From NCBI GenBank assembly GCA_030761205.1, contig JAULJL010000001.1, positions 41,177,145 to 41,241,144 of the forward strand: a stretch of DNA of 64,000 nucleotides, written 5' to 3'. The position numbers and the translations under genes were made by a program. The DNA is from Fremontodendron californicum (taxonomy: Eukaryota; Streptophyta; Magnoliopsida; Malvales; Malvaceae). This document shows positions 12,678-25,744 of this stretch, one piece after another (the first letter of the stretch is position 1; the number at the start of each line of letters is the position of its first letter). The notes below the pieces were generated by a model, which made no database searches, was not told the origin of the DNA, and was given only the letters and a program-made list of their open reading frames with translations.

Positions 12678-12960
12678 GATGTGAATCACCCCAAAAAACG
12701 GTTAGAGGCAGTTAGAAAATGCTCTCAACTCATGATGGCAGACCTTCAGGGAATTGAGGATTTATTGCTTCTTACCTAGGGTTTTTATCGCCATTTCTTA
12801 TCAAATCTCATCAATTTTCTTCGTTCTTCATCCCGATTCACAAAAAAACTATCTTCTCTTAGGATTTCTTGCTGTTAGTGACAGAGGAGGGGTATTTGGT
12901 TTTCCTAAGAAAGCTCGAAAAGTTTTTTGACGCTGATTCTATCAGTTCTTGTAGAGTTCA

Positions 12961-14095
12961 ATGCAGAGTGCCAATCACTCAGCTTGTGAGGTTTCGGCTG
13001 GTATAAAGGTAGCAAATGGTCCAAGCTGCTTGGAGGGAATTGAGAACTCAAAGTCAGCTGCAACTAAATCCATGGATTGGAGGAAGTTGTTCACAGCCTC
13101 GGCTGATTAGACGCTTCAATACTTCCCACCCTTGAGCTCCGATGGAAGAGTGAAGGTGAAACCTCCCAGTGAGGTATTTGAGGAAGGGGCTCAGCAATGG
13201 CAAAATTCCTTAGTTGCGCAGTTCATAGGTCGAATCCCTAACTTCTCTCTATTCCAAAGGCTTGTCAATTTGCTTTGGGGAAAAGAGGGAGCTGTGGAAA
13301 TCAAGCCAGCTGGTTCGAACTTATTCGTGATTCAATTCACATCTGAGCAGACCAGGGATTGGGTTCTAGAGCATGGACCCTGGCATATCCAGAACAAACC
13401 CATAGTTGTCAGGAAATCGGAGCCAGGTATGCAAACTCTTGAATTTAATATGAAGAAATTACCTGTTTGGGTGCATGTGGAAAACATTCCACTGGAACTC
13501 CACACCCAAAAAGGGTTGAGTTATATCTCCAGTGTCTTAGGGACCCCCTTGTATATGGATAAAATCACAACCAATGAACAAAGGTTGGCTTATGCCAAGA
13601 TATGCATTGAGATTGATGCAGATTTTGACATCCCTATGTACATTGATGTTGAGCTATGTGATGGATCAAATGTGGCTGTGCTAGTTGAGGTTCCATGGTT
13701 GCCACAAAAATGTTCACATTGTAGTTCCTTTGGTCACTCTGACAAGGCTTGTCCTAGCAAACCTGTCAAGGCTGCACAGATGTGGATTCCTAAGCAGAAG
13801 TCAGATGTGGATTTGAACTCCAAGAGTTGAGGTTACCTCAACCCCTGTTGCTAATATAGTCAAAGACTTGATTGTAGAGCAGGTCAACATGGTGAGAGGC
13901 ACATCCACTGGGAAAGTTGCTTGTGCTGGATCAGCCAACAAATTTGCTATTCTCAACTCTGTGGAAGACAATGTTGAGACTGAGCTTGATGAGGAGGAAG
14001 TGGTCTATAACTCCCCAAAGAAAACAAGGGCTGCTGCAGCTGGGGTGGTAGAGTTAATGAAGAACCTGAAAAACAGGAAAAAAAGGGCCAATTGA
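12961..14095 (+). pseudogene. LINE ORF1 (gag-like, DUF4283 and zinc knuckle), broken
   Basis: An open frame starts at ATG 12961 and is interrupted by TAG at 13108-13110. It continues in the same frame to TGA at 13828-13830. The C-terminal part continues in another frame to 14095, so one nucleotide is out of register near 13815. The central part is a DUF4283-type domain (around 13190-13500, with WGKEGAVEIKPAG and WVLEHGPWHI). Next comes a CCHC zinc knuckle, C-x2-C-x4-H-x4-C, at 13711-13752. A lysine-rich tail follows. In LINEs this protein binds the element's RNA. The nonsense codon and frame change mean no full-length product is made. Confidence 0.85.
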
Positions 14096-14163
14096 CAAGG
14101 GGAAACCTAAGGTAGGTAAGGCAGGACCTCGGGCCTTTGGAGAACAGGGGGTAGCTCCCATTC

Positions 14164-17100
14164 ATGAACATATTAGCTTGGAATGTTAGAGGGCTTAATT
14201 GCCCTCTAAAACAAAGGGAAGTAGTAGATAGAATTAAACATTTGCATATTGATATTTTTTGTTTAATTGAAACTAGAGTAAAACAAAATAAAATGCAATC
14301 TATACTAGATAAGCATTTTAGAGCATGGAGTTTACTTCACGGTTACACAGCAGCACACAATGGTAGAATTTGGATACTATAAGAATCAGTTCGCGGTGGA
14401 TTTGGTAGATTCCTCAGATCAGTCCATTACTTGCAAGATTAATCATAGTTCTCATGAGTTCTACTTGACAGCGATTTATGGAAAGAATGAGGGGGTTGTG
14501 AGAAGGGGATTATGGGCTCACTTGACCTCTCTTCATGGTAGCATATCAGACAAGCCTTCGATTTTGGCAGGGGATTTTAATGTAATAGCTCATCCTTCTG
14601 AAAGTTCCCACTTTGATGGTTCCCAAACTGCAACTTCAGAAACTAAAGAGTTCCAGCAATGTATGACTCAACTATCCTTGTTTGATCATGCTTTCACTGG
14701 GCCTAAGCTCACATGGTCTAATCATCAGGAAGCTCATCTTGCCAAGAAACTGGACAGGGTACTGGTCAATGATGCTTGGCTTGTAAAGTTCACACAGTCA
14801 TTTGTTGAATTCATTCCCCAGGTGTATCCGATCACTGTGCTGCATTGATTAAAACCAATACACCCAGTCAGTCGCTTCCCAAACCTTTCAAGTTTTTCAA
14901 TTATTAGACAAGGCACCAAGAATTCATGGGAATTGTTGAGAACTCCAGGTGTATGCCTGCTGCAGGTAATCCTATGTCCATTTTGCATATGAAGCTGAAA
15001 AGATTGAAGTCTGAGCTTAAAAAGTTCAGCTTTTCCCTCTATGGAGATATCACTAAGAAAGTCCTAGAGAAGATAAGTGAATTAGAGGCAGTGCAAAGTT
15101 CTTTACTATCATATCCTCCCACAACTGACAAGGTGGTTCAGGAGAAGTTGCTATCTTGGGAACTTCAAGATCTTCTTGCTGCAGAAGAAAGTCACTTCAG
15201 GCAAAAGTCAAGGATTAGTTGGATCAAGGAAGGGGACCAAAGCACAAAGTTTTTTCACAGAATGGTGGCTGCCAAGCAACGTAAAAACACTATCAAGGTG
15301 TTGTTTGATAGGGAGGGGAACAGACTGGAATCATTGAGTCAAATATCAGAGGAAACTGTTTCTTACTTTAAGCAACTGTTGGGTGCTGGAGACCCACAGA
15401 TCACTGGCTGCTCTCAGAACCTCCTTGCTGATATTCTTAAAGATGTCTTGCCAGCTGAAGCACAAGAAGAAATGATCAGAACAGTCATTGAAATTGAAAT
15501 AAAAGAAGCAATGTTTGCACAGAATGGAGACAAAGCTCCAGGGCTTGATGGGTACACGGCATATTTCTTTAAATCAGCCTGGTCCATAGTGGGAGAAGAT
15601 GTCATAAAAACTGTCCAATATTTCTTCCGAACTGGGAATATAACTTCAGCTTTCAACTCCACCACCATTGCCCTTGTACCAAAAAAGGAAAACCCCAGTA
15701 GCATCACAGAGTTTAGACCAATCTCTTGCTGTACAGTAATCTACAAGTGTTTAACCAAAATCCTAGTAAATGGGCTCAAGCAACATCTCCCTGACTTTGT
15801 TAGTGGGAATCAAAGTGCCTTCATCAAGGGTAGGAGCATAACAGATAATATTCTCCTGGCTCATGAGTTGGTGAAAGGGTATGGAAAATCCTCTTTCTCC
15901 CCCAGATGTGCACTCAAAGTGGATTTGAAGAAGGCTTTTGACTCAATAAGCTGGCCTTTCATCCTTGGGTTTTGTCAGCTATGAACATACCATGACAATT
16001 CATTGGTTGGATAAGGAGCTGTCTTACCAGCCCCATGTTCTCAATCTCAATCAATGGAGGCTTGGCTGGTTACTTCAAGGGAGCCACAGGTGTTCGACAG
16101 GGTGATCCTCTCTCACCATACCTCTTTGTCATCTCCTTGAATATTTTATCAAAGTTACTGGATGCAACTGCCAAGCATGGTGTTTTCCAGTACCATCCTA
16201 AGTGCAAAAAGATAGGCTTAATCCACCTATGCTTTGCTGATGACTTGCTTATCTTTGCCAAAGGGAACTTAGACTCAGTGCAAGGAATCCAACACGTATT
16301 ACAACTTTTTTACTCATACTCAGGGCTTCAGCTAAATAACTTCAAAATGGAACTGTTTTCTACTGGCATAAGGGGAGGAAATCTGAAGCTAATTCAGGAA
16401 TCTACTGGCTTCTCTCTTGGTTCATTGCCAGTTAGGTATTTGGGGGTACCTATGGTGGTAAGGAGGCTAATAGATAAGGATTGCACACCCTTAGTTGATA
16501 AGATTATGGCTAGGGTGCATAGTTGGGCTGCTCAACATCTTTCCCATGCAGGAAGATTGCAGCTGATACAATCTGTGATTTTTAGCATCCAAAATTATTG
16601 GAGCAGGCACTTTCTCTTCCCTAAGTCCACACTGAAGAAAATTTCCCAGCTATGTTCTAGCTTCCTTTGGAAAGGCAAGGAAGGAGCAGCAAAAGGAGCC
16701 CGTGTTAGTTGGGCAGATATCTGTTTTTCTAAATCTGAGGGGGGTTTAGGAATTAAAGAAATTTTGTCTTGGAATCAAGCTTGCATACTCGGAAACCTAT
16801 GGACCATTCTCACCAATGCAGGGTCTTTATGGATAGCTTGGATCAAGGCCTACATCTTGAAGGGTAGAGACATTTGGCAAATCTCTTTTCACCCTAACAG
16901 CAGCTGGAGCTGGAGGAAAATGTTGCAGCTTAGGCAGAAAGCTCAGCAATTAATTCAAAGTGGGAATGCAATTTGGCCGGCTTTAGGAGAATCTTACTCG
17001 ACTACTGCTGTGTGGAATGGAATAAGACCAAGAAAGGAGAAAGTGAGATGGCACGGACTGATTTGGAATCAATATTGTTTGCCAAGGCATTTTGTGATAG

Positions 17101-17482
17101 CTTGGATGGCTGTACTTGACAGGTTACCAACTAAGGAGAGGATTGCATCGTGGGGGATATAGTGGATAAGGGCTGTCTGTTTTGCCACCAAGAAACGGAG
17201 ACCATAGATCATCTTTTCTTTGGCTACAACTTCTCCAAATCTTTGTGGCAGCAGATCATCAACATATGCATGATTAGAAGAACAGTTTTTGACTGGAGCA
17301 GGGAATTACTATGGGCTTGCTGCAAACTTAAAGGGAAGGCCTTGATCATTATCATTCTTCGCATTGCTTTTTCTTCATACATTTACTTGATTTGGAGAGA
17401 AAGAAATCAGAGATTGCACAACGTTACTGGGGCATCAGAGGACCAGCTACTATCCCAAGTAAAAGAAGCCATTAGTGTATGA
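14164..17482 (+). pseudogene. LINE ORF2 (AP endonuclease, reverse transcriptase, zf-RVT), broken
   Basis: The frame starts at ATG 14164 with the endonuclease motif WNVRGLN; LIETRV, GDFN and a terminal SDH motif follow. The reverse transcriptase begins around 15480, with RPIS-type and VRQGDPLSP motifs and the catalytic FADD at 16233-16244. The C-terminal zf-RVT domain (17150-17482) has C-x2-C and DHLFF. I count at least six lesions: frame changes near 14375, 14818, 15970 and 17155, a TAG at 14905-14907 and a TGA at 15993-15995 (consistent with C-to-T at an arginine codon). One zf-RVT cysteine is tyrosine here (FFGYNF). The catalytic residues themselves survive, so decay appears to have followed insertion. 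Confidence 0.9.
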
Positions 17483-17668
17483 TTGGGGGACTAAGAAACA
17501 TTGTAACTGGTTCTGTCAATCTGGACCTTGTAAATGCTTGGAACCTTAGCTCTATGTTGTCAAGCAGTTAAGGTGATAAGGCTCTAGAAAGTCTATTGTA
17601 ATTCTATAGCAGCTCTGTTGCTTCTTTTTGGATTATAAAACTAAAATGCTTATCCAAAAAAAAAAAAG

Positions 17669-17685
17669 TAAGACACTAGGTGAGA
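17669..17685. repeat. LINE target-site duplication, right copy
   Basis: taagacactaggtgaga directly follows the poly-A tail of the LINE. It matches the left copy at 12661-12677 except at two positions. Confidence 0.85.
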
Positions 17686-19107
17686 AAATATTAAAAGAAG
17701 AAAGCAGTTGTTAGATTCAAACTTGAAATCTCTAATATCATGTTAAATTGAGTGACCATTTATCTCAAAATTTTGAACTGATAAAATAGAATTAACTATT
17801 ATATTTAAATTTCAACAGAACTTAAACAAAACCTCGAGCAAAATGATCATATTACCAAAAAAAAGAAAAAGGAATGAAGAAGTTGTGTCCTAAGTCTTGG
17901 AGAGAAGGGATTCCTTTGGCTTGAAGTTAGAAGGAAACAGAGATTAAAATAGCTCTATAATCTTATCATTTAGTACTGCATAATAACATTTGTATAATGT
18001 GTAAAAAACCTTTTTGTTGTCTTCACATTATTTGTAATATAGAGGTTAAAATAAGTTATTCTTTTGTTTTTTTTCATTGGTTAACTAATGAATAATACCA
18101 TACACTTTTCCTTTTTATACAATTGATGATTTAGATTTTACTATTTCATTCATGGAACACAAAGCTACCTTTTGAGCTCTGCCTTGACATGAGAAAGTAA
18201 TTGGACAGAGACACCAAAAAATAATTAAAATACCAAAAAATAATTAAAATACGACATGAATGTGTCAAAATTTATAAAGCACAAATTATTAACACGTTAA
18301 AGTTTATATTAATATAAAACACCTTAAACATAATTAGGACACGAAAACATACACGAAAACAATACGTATACACGAATTATCAGATAAAAAAATGAAAAGA
18401 AATGAATGGAAGAGAAAGAAAATAGGAAAGAAACTGTCATCTTTTGTCTTAAGATAGAAAATAGATAGAACTTCTTAAATTTGCAAAATTATTCTTCTTT
18501 TTAAAAAAAAAAAAAACATTTATTTACCTCTAAATGGGAATAATGATTAATTAACACGGTTGTCATCCAAGAACTTTTCCCATTTTTATTGTCAACACAC
18601 ACACAAAGAAAGAAAGAAAGAAAGAAAAATTTCCTTTCATTATTCTATTTTTCCATTTTTCTACCAAGCAAAGCATTAAAAAGGAGGAGGTTGAGGTTAT
18701 ATGTAGTTTTCACTCTTAACCATATCCAGAAGATTACACATCATTCATTATATGAACACAAACAAAAACAAAGCTTAAAAACTAAGGAACCATACACTAA
18801 AGTTGGAAAACATCATTTATACATTATTTACATACTTTCCTTTTGGCCTATAAAAAAAAAAAAGTAGCTATAAAACTATCTAACTTCACAATGAGAATAA
18901 TTTCCTTAAACCTACACATCAAATTACACAAAACCATAAATTTAATGTATCAAAACAAACACCAAATGATCACTCTCATGCTTGTAAATCTCAATCGATC
19001 ATTGAAAACTTTCTTATTACCTTTAGCATTCCACAAATTTGGATGAAATGGAAATGGGGTTGATGTCAGGTTAGTATTAGAGGAAGGCGGTGAAATCACA
19101 TGAGCTT
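17686..19107. other. Intergenic between LINE and QWRF gene
   Basis: AT-rich with no gene seen. It contains an R2-family repeat (about 18197-18386) and a short (gaaa) microsatellite at about 18606-18628. The right end is the 3' flank of the QWRF gene, whose stop codon is at 19110-19108. Confidence 0.6.
18197..18386 (+). repeat. Dispersed repeat family R2, copy 1
   Basis: Holds the R2 signature: duplicated accaaaaaataattaaaata, then acgacatgaatgtgtcaaaa, then tttatattaatataaaacac and acacgaaaacatacacgaa. Related copies are at about 28139-28347 (same strand) and 44215-44460 (opposite strand). Confidence 0.55.
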
Positions 19108-22100
19108 TTACAATTTTGTCGTCAAGCCGGAAGGTAAGCGATTTAGTTGTACAATGTGTGATCTCAGGCTACATTCTTTCACCTGGTCATTAGAACAGTT
19201 AGGTTAAAAACAAGTTATATACTGTAATTCCTCTAATAAAACAAAACAAATAAGATACTTACCTGCATGGCAGCAATTGTTGACAGAAGTTCTTTGCACT
19301 GATTAAGTAAAGCAAACTCATTTGCACTTAAATTTCCAAGTTCTGCCACCAAAGAGTTAACTTTTGCAACCTATCAACCGAAAAAAAAAAAAAAAAAAGA
19401 GACAAATTAGATGCAAGCATAAAAGAATAGACCAAAACCAATAAAATCTGATTTTATAAAGGATAAAAACAACTTTAAAGAGAAGATCCATTGTTATAAA
19501 AGTCAGTGAGCTATAGTTTATCATTCCCATAAGGATCATAACCTAAAGCAAGGAGCAAGATTGGATCAACCTATGTCACTTTTAATACCGGTTGAACTGA
19601 GTGCACAAGCAAGCCACTAAAACTAACATAAAATCAATTTGATCAGAAGCTGTAGTTCCTGCAACAATTGCAGAACTTCACTCTTTGAGGATCATAAAAG
19701 AAATTTACAGCAGACACTGCCAATCCACTTGACTCAAAAGATCACGTGTCAGGAAACAAGATCTAAGGCTTAAGCTTATACCAGTGGTCAAACTTTGACA
19801 ATGTGGTATATGTCATGTGATGAAACTTGTAACTTCTTAACACGCGGTTATATGCATTTCTAACGGTACAAATCGTTTGCTGGTTGCTTTAGTCAAGTAA
19901 GAAAATATACTATGTAGAATACAAACAAGGTAACAGGAGAAAAGACAAGTGTTGGTTAATTTGTTGATGAAGGCTATATCATAATTACAAAAACATGGAA
20001 ACAACTAGCAGGATAGACCGATAACCTGGTGACTTTTCCTGGAGTATGGATGGTTATTTACTTATTTTCATTTCACTGTGGTTAATAAAATCAACCAAAT
20101 GCCAGCCAACCATAACCGTAGTACAAACTCATCATTCAACAAGATTAGGAACCAAACTAAGGCCACAAGACTTAAACCTAGGCCTTTTATACGAAAGGAG
20201 AGTCACGAGATCATTATACTTCTTTCTATCATAGCTAATCTTCAAAAGACGTTTATCATTAAATGTAAGAAATCTCTATACATGGTCAAACCAATTATAC
20301 AGGGCATAACACCCAATGAAGAAAAAAATTAGTAAATAAAAGAGTACTCAACCTTCAGATATTTTTCCAAGAAAAAACCTTCAGACAGGTATACATTAAT
20401 TTTTGCAGGTTGCAGCTTATCTAAAACTAGTACTTAGGAAAACAAAAGGTTTGCACACAAAATAGGGACAAAGGAAAATTCAAAGCTTGCACATAAACAG
20501 AAAATGAGGGGAGGGTGAGGGGGACAGAGGGGCTAAGGATGAGGAAAAAGAAAGAATTACCCGTGATAACAACGAGCATATGGAGGATGCCATTGCCTGC
20601 ATTACATCAACCGCTGAACAAATCGCATCCTTCAATTTCGGGACATCAGCCTGTACAAATGAAGAGACAGGCAAGATATTTCTTTTAAGACTCAAACAAG
20701 CTAAGGCACTAGCAACTGAGATGCCACAGCTTAAACGACATTGACAAAGTCAGAAGAAGGAATTTACTCTTGCCCCACAAACAACTGGAAGGCGGAGTGT
20801 GCTAGCCATCAAAGCTTCGGTAGCCCCAGACAAAGAACTGCAATAATCATGGTCCAGGACAGCCCCTTCCTCCAAAAGTATCATCTGCACTCATCAATGA
20901 AAAGAATATAAACTATAGTTAGTAGTCAATAGATGAAAAGAATATAAATTCCAGATTTCTTGAGATAAGCAGCAAGTTAGCAACATAATTTCATGAGGTT
21001 AGACATTCAAGTTCCAATTTCAAGCACTATTAATGAGGAAGAGAGGAAATGTAATGGAAGAGGTAGACAATGAAAAACTAGTGATAATCGAATTAAGATC
21101 AGCAGAGTGATGAGAAAACGTAAAGCAACCCAAGAAAACATCAAGTTAACAAGAAAGAAATCCCCAATGGAGAGATGGTTCTTACTTGCCCCTTGAGGAT
21201 GGAAATCAGCTTCAAGTTTTGCCTCAGCAACTGTAACTCAGTTCTTTTGGCTCTAACAGATTCTCGCAGTTTTGAGGTAGTTGTCCATGCACTATAGAGG
21301 CTTTTCTGTTACAAAAACATGATGAAAAAAGAATTTTCGTCATATTATAACTAACTAAAATGAAGATAATTAAAGACACAAACCATAAGTAACCTGAGAA
21401 ACAATAGGACAGTTAAAAATGAAGTGTCTTACAAAAACAAACAATGCAAAAAGATTAAAATGAATTTTAATCACGTCGACCACCAAAATATGAAAAATCT
21501 CAATGCAACTCTTATTTCCCCTGTTTCTCCTTTCTCAGACATCAATAAGTCATCAACCATAGCTGTTTCTAAGGTACATATAATCTGCAAACTCTGCTTG
21601 CCTCTACTTGATCAAATTCTTCCCAAAATAGTGAATGCCCTCTTTGACTCATTCCTTAGTGCAAGAAGATCAGCAATTAATGAGCCAATTCTTCCTCTTA
21701 GACATTTAGCTATCTTGACTTTCAATCTTAATTTGAAATCAAAATCTAATGAACTCAGTGTCTCTCACATGGCCTCTGCATTTATGTGAAGGAAAATCCT
21801 ATCCAAAGCAGGCATGCAGTCACTTTTCATCCCATTCGATCATTAAGCTCCCTCTTTAATTCAAGATCTTCATCCACTTATCAAAGACAGTACTATGATA
21901 TCCTTTACACAGCCGAAATAAGCATCTCAGATGGAAAAGATGTTTATCAAGGGGAAGAAAAACTTGTTCACGAGAGAATTCAAAAAAGTCAACCCAAAGA
22001 TTTAACCATCCAGCACTTCACCAATACTTCAGCTTCTCTCCCCTCAACATGATCAATCACATTTTAAGCCACAAAACAACTTTTACAAGCTGCTTGCACA

Positions 22101-24879
22101 CGATAACAGAACTGCTTCTACACCATAAAAGCAATTATAATCAATCAAAAGTCAAAACAGAATAACCAATAAGCTGGACTGCCAAGCCCTCTCAAGCAGA
22201 AGTGGCCTAGAGAATTCCAGTTCTACCAAGAACATCACTGTCTGTGTTTGCAACATAGAATATAATTCAACTCACAACTTTGTTTGTCAGGGTTCTTCTT
22301 GAGTTTTTGAACAAAAGTTCTGAAATTCCAGGCAGTCAGTGCAAGAAATACTATATGCAGCAAGGCTACATTGGCACAAATTCAACATAACACAAATCCA
22401 TGATATATAACTCGCAGTGTTGTCAAGAACGCAAGGCGCACTCTAGGCACTAGAACTCTTAAATTGCTTGAGCCGTAAAGCGCAAAAAAAAAAAAAAAAA
22501 AAAAAACAATCACCTGAGTAAAGTAAGGTGCAATATGCATATATATATTTGTGTATTTTTGCATGTCTGTGTATATACTTAAGATATATAATTATGATAA
22601 TAAACTTTAAAGTGTGGTCCAATTTATCCTAGAAAACATGCAAAATTTTCTTTTTCTTTTGTTAGCCAATATGCATGATTTCCTTATGGTCTCATGTCTG
22701 TTGTTAAATACTAAACAATGTTTTTGCACCTACCACCTTACACAAACATTGAGAAATAGAGAGTTTGATATTATCACCATTTTACTAGTAAAAGTAAAAT
22801 TAATGAAAAAATTAAAAATAAAAAGAATTAAAGAGAACTTCAATCAGATGAGTTTTTTTTTTTTGCACCTATCACCTTCAAAAAAGCACGTCTAAGCGCA
22901 CCAAACATGCACCCGATCAAATGCGCCAATATGCATGATTTCCTTATGGTCTCATGTCTGTTGTTAAATACTCAAACAATGTTTTTGCACCTACCACCTT
23001 ACACAAACATTGAGAAATAGAGAGTTTGATATTATCACCGTTTTTACTAGTAAAAGTAAAATTAATGAAAAAATTAAAAATAAAAAAATTAAAGAGAACT
23101 TCAATCAGATGAGTTTTTTTTTTTTTTTGCACCTATCACCTTACAAAAAAGCACGTCTAAGGCACCAAACATGCACCCGATCAAATGCGCCTCCTCCGAA
23201 AAATCTAAGGCACTTTTGTTGTCTGACACTAAGGCGCAACGCCTAGACGCACGCCTTAACAACACTCATAACTGACACTCCCATAACACAAATAAATCTT
23301 TGCTATAATCCTTTACGAGTAATGGTATGAAACATTTACTGTTGCGAGTTGTACCACCAAATTACAGTAAGGGTGAATTCCTACGAGTGTTATATTTGTA
23401 AAGCATGCAAAATTGAAGCGTAAAAAAAATCGACAGCATAGTAGCATAAATCAAACAAGTATAATGGTCAAACGCAAGAAGAGAGAAATTCAAAGTTAAT
23501 TCTTAGAGTCATACCTCTGCATTAGACCTCTGGGAAGACAGAACAGCATCTGCTCTAGCATTAACAAAACGCCACTGCAACAACCGGTTATGAAGTAGCC
23601 TCAACAAATGCGCATCCGAAACCTTGTTCTCCCCAATCTTACCCATCTTAATAACATCACCAGCAAAGCTCAAAATCGACGGTGTATTTACCAAACTACC
23701 ACCCAACCCATTCCTCGCTCTAGAGGGACTCATTCCCCTAGGAGACGAAGTTGAGGACGCCCCAAGCTTACTCGGAGATGCAGGCCGAACAGGCCCACGA
23801 ATTGGCGATAACTGTCCTCTGCTGTTCACTACACCTTTCGGAGACGACAAAGGACTATCAATTCCGAACTTGTCTGGGGCAATTAGCTTAGACTGCGCCG
23901 TATTTTTCTTGGAAACTGGCGAGCCAGGATCAGAGCGGCGTAACCGACTATTTGTCTCTTGCCAGAACCGAGCCGGGACCATTATCCCCCGAGGCCCACG
24001 CTTAACGTCTCCGTTTCCGTTACAAGAACTTTCTAGAGCTCCTGAAGTACTACCAGAAGAAACACTTTCAGTATCAGAAGCCGCGGGATCACATTGAGCC
24101 TCAGATCCAACGGCCGTTAAATCTCTATTATCAATCATGGAATTTTGTAGTGCCCTAACTACATTGCCGTTAACAGATCCGTTTAATCTTTTCCTCTCGT
24201 CGGTGCAATCCACGCTTCTACTCATCGAATCCGGTTGCCTTAACCTCGCCGGCCACCGCTCCGTCTTTGAATTCTCCGTTTGATCTGTTCCTCTGCCCGG
24301 AGTCGTTGCCGCCGTTTGCTTCCGCCTCTCCGGCGTGCCTTTTCTTGCCGCGCATGGAGATGGAGATGGTTTAGCTTTGCTAAACTGATAGGAAAACGAC
24401 TCTCCCTGAAACGAAACGGATAAGCTTCTCGTCGAAGTGAAGAGCAACTTCTTAACAGCGGATAATTCGCCGTTGGTTTTGTTGTTGTTACCGTTACTAC
24501 TTCTCAAATCCATAGAATTATTAGGCCGCGGCGTAACCGCCTGTCTCCGTTCCACTGATTGCGACCGCTTGATAGCCGATGGAGTCGCGTGCCTTGGCGT
24601 CGTAATGGTCGTAAAATGAGAAGAAGTCCTCGAAACCAACGGCGACGGACACCGTCTGGTGGAAGCCCCGGAAGAAGATGATGATGACGTGGAAGAATTA
24701 GAGGAGGATGACGACGTGGACAAGTAACGAGAAGTGACTTCTCGGAATTTTTGACGGCGTGGAGCTATGGCATTGTCGGGGTCGGAAGGCAATAACGGAG
24801 GCCGTGACGGGTTTTGGTGTGGCTGTGGCCCTCCTCCGTTCTGTTTGGGGTTTACCATAGCGGACACTGCAGCTACCAT
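19108..24879 (-). CDS. QWRF-motif protein, augmin subunit 8 family (QWRF2-like)
   Basis: Six exons on minus (24879-23515, 21305-21186, 20884-20768, 20650-20561, 19370-19263, 19182-19108) encode 624 residues, and all junction phases are zero. The first exon encodes a serine- and arginine-rich basic N-terminus with the conserved KKLLFTSTRSLSVSFQGESF segment. The defining QWRF motif lies at residues 435-438. The later exons give the helical C-terminal half, with LLRQNLKLISILKGQ and KDAICSAVDVMQAMASSI. This family (SCO3/QWRF1, QWRF2, EDE1, AUG8) binds microtubules and targets the augmin complex for microtubule nucleation. I chose ATG 24879 because MVAA is the usual start; a GTG three codons upstream is not expected to be used. 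The 2.2-kb first intron carries a tandem duplication and a MITE-like element. Confidence 0.93.
22417..23268. mobile_element. MITE-like insertion in QWRF intron 1
   Basis: The left edge reads gtgttgtcaagaacgcaaggcg. The right edge, reverse-complemented, reads gtgttgttaaggcgtgcg, so the ends form an imperfect inverted repeat. Both ends are rich in aaggcgc/gcgcc units, unlike the surrounding intron. The interior holds a 260-bp tandem duplication (22665-23188). A poly-A run of 23 bases occurs at about 22483. I see no coding capacity and no clean target-site duplication. Confidence 0.55.
22665..23188. repeat. Direct tandem duplication, period about 260 bp
   Basis: The segment starting gccaatatgcatgatttcct at 22665 restarts at 22925. 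It is followed through more than 250 bp with only small differences: length changes in A or T runs, an extra c before aaacaatg, and loss of a few bases near agcgcacc. The two units are abutting and much more alike than the element's ends, so the duplication is recent. Confidence 0.85.
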
Positions 24880-25744
24880 TGCGTGCACTCACAGAATTAT
24901 ATTCCACAGTCTGACTGATTCTTTATTCTCACTCTCTTCCCAAACCCTAACCGTATCTATTAAACCCCTGAAAAAAATTATAAAAAAAGGAAAAAATCAG
25001 AGTTTAGAGTTAATTAAAAACTTCCAGAGTTTAACAGATTTTCCTTTCTTTAGCCTTAAAGTTGGAATTTTCTGAGAGGAAAACAAGAAGAGCCGAAAAA
25101 CGACCGTTGCCGACGAGAGCGTGAGAGGAAAAGCGAGAAAAATAAAGAGCAGTGAGAAGTGAGGGGGGTGACTGTTTTAGGCGAGATTTGAGAGCATAAC
25201 GGTCGTACTAGGCATTTTTGTGCTTGGATTTTGGGGGCTATATGAAAAAATATATATATATATATATTATTAACTTTATTTAGCATTTTTAATTGTGTTT
25301 CAAAATTGAAGAGGAGAGTATTGTACTCGCCGGGTTTGATGGGGGGGGCATGAGGACTCGCGTGGAGGAGTGGCAACGTGTGTAGGAGAGGGTAATATTG
25401 GAAAAGAAGTTACACGTGGAAGTGTTTGTGGGATTAAAATAGTGGGGGATATTTTTGAGAGAAAAAGGTGAGGAATGGGGGGATGTTGTTGAGGAGAGGA
25501 CTGTGAAATCTACAGACTCAGAGAGACGTTTGGCTTACGCTAACGAGTAACGACGCCCCCCAATTTAAATTGAGAGAATTTGAGAAACATGCCTTCCGAA
25601 TTATTATTGTGTGGTTTAATAAATTTAATAATTTATTAAAAAAATAAAAAATTTAAAATTTATTAAAAAGAAAATTATAAATATCATTTTACCTTTAATA
25701 AAATAACAAGTTTCTTCTTTTAATTTTGGAATTTTTCTAATTTT

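Larger units (their letters stand above)
12680..17668 (+). mobile_element. L1-type LINE retrotransposon, near full length, inactive
   Basis: The element runs from just after a target-site duplication (12661-12677, taagacactgggtaaga) to a poly-A tail ending at 17668. The duplication repeats with two mismatches at 17669-17685 (taagacactaggtgaga). In between lie a gag-like ORF1 (12961-14095) and an endonuclease-reverse transcriptase ORF2 (14164-17482), followed by a short 3' UTR ending cttatcc before the A-run. Both reading frames are broken by stops and frameshifts, so it cannot move by itself. The two substitutions in the duplicated target and several CpG-type changes indicate an old insertion. 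Confidence 0.93.

Noticed and set aside
13132..13137. Separate start of the LINE gag-like frame at 13132
   Set aside because: The frame is continuous with ATG 12961 through a single TAG at 13108, and residues before 13132 match the rest of the protein in character, so 13132 is not a start.
21424..22052. Plus-strand frames of 121 and 88 codons in QWRF intron 1
   Set aside because: They lie antisense within a spliced intron and resemble no protein. Low-complexity Ser/Leu composition suggests chance.
24886..24888. GTG-initiated N-terminal extension of the QWRF protein
   Set aside because: Plant nuclear genes start at AUG; ATG 24879 gives the family-typical MVAA start.
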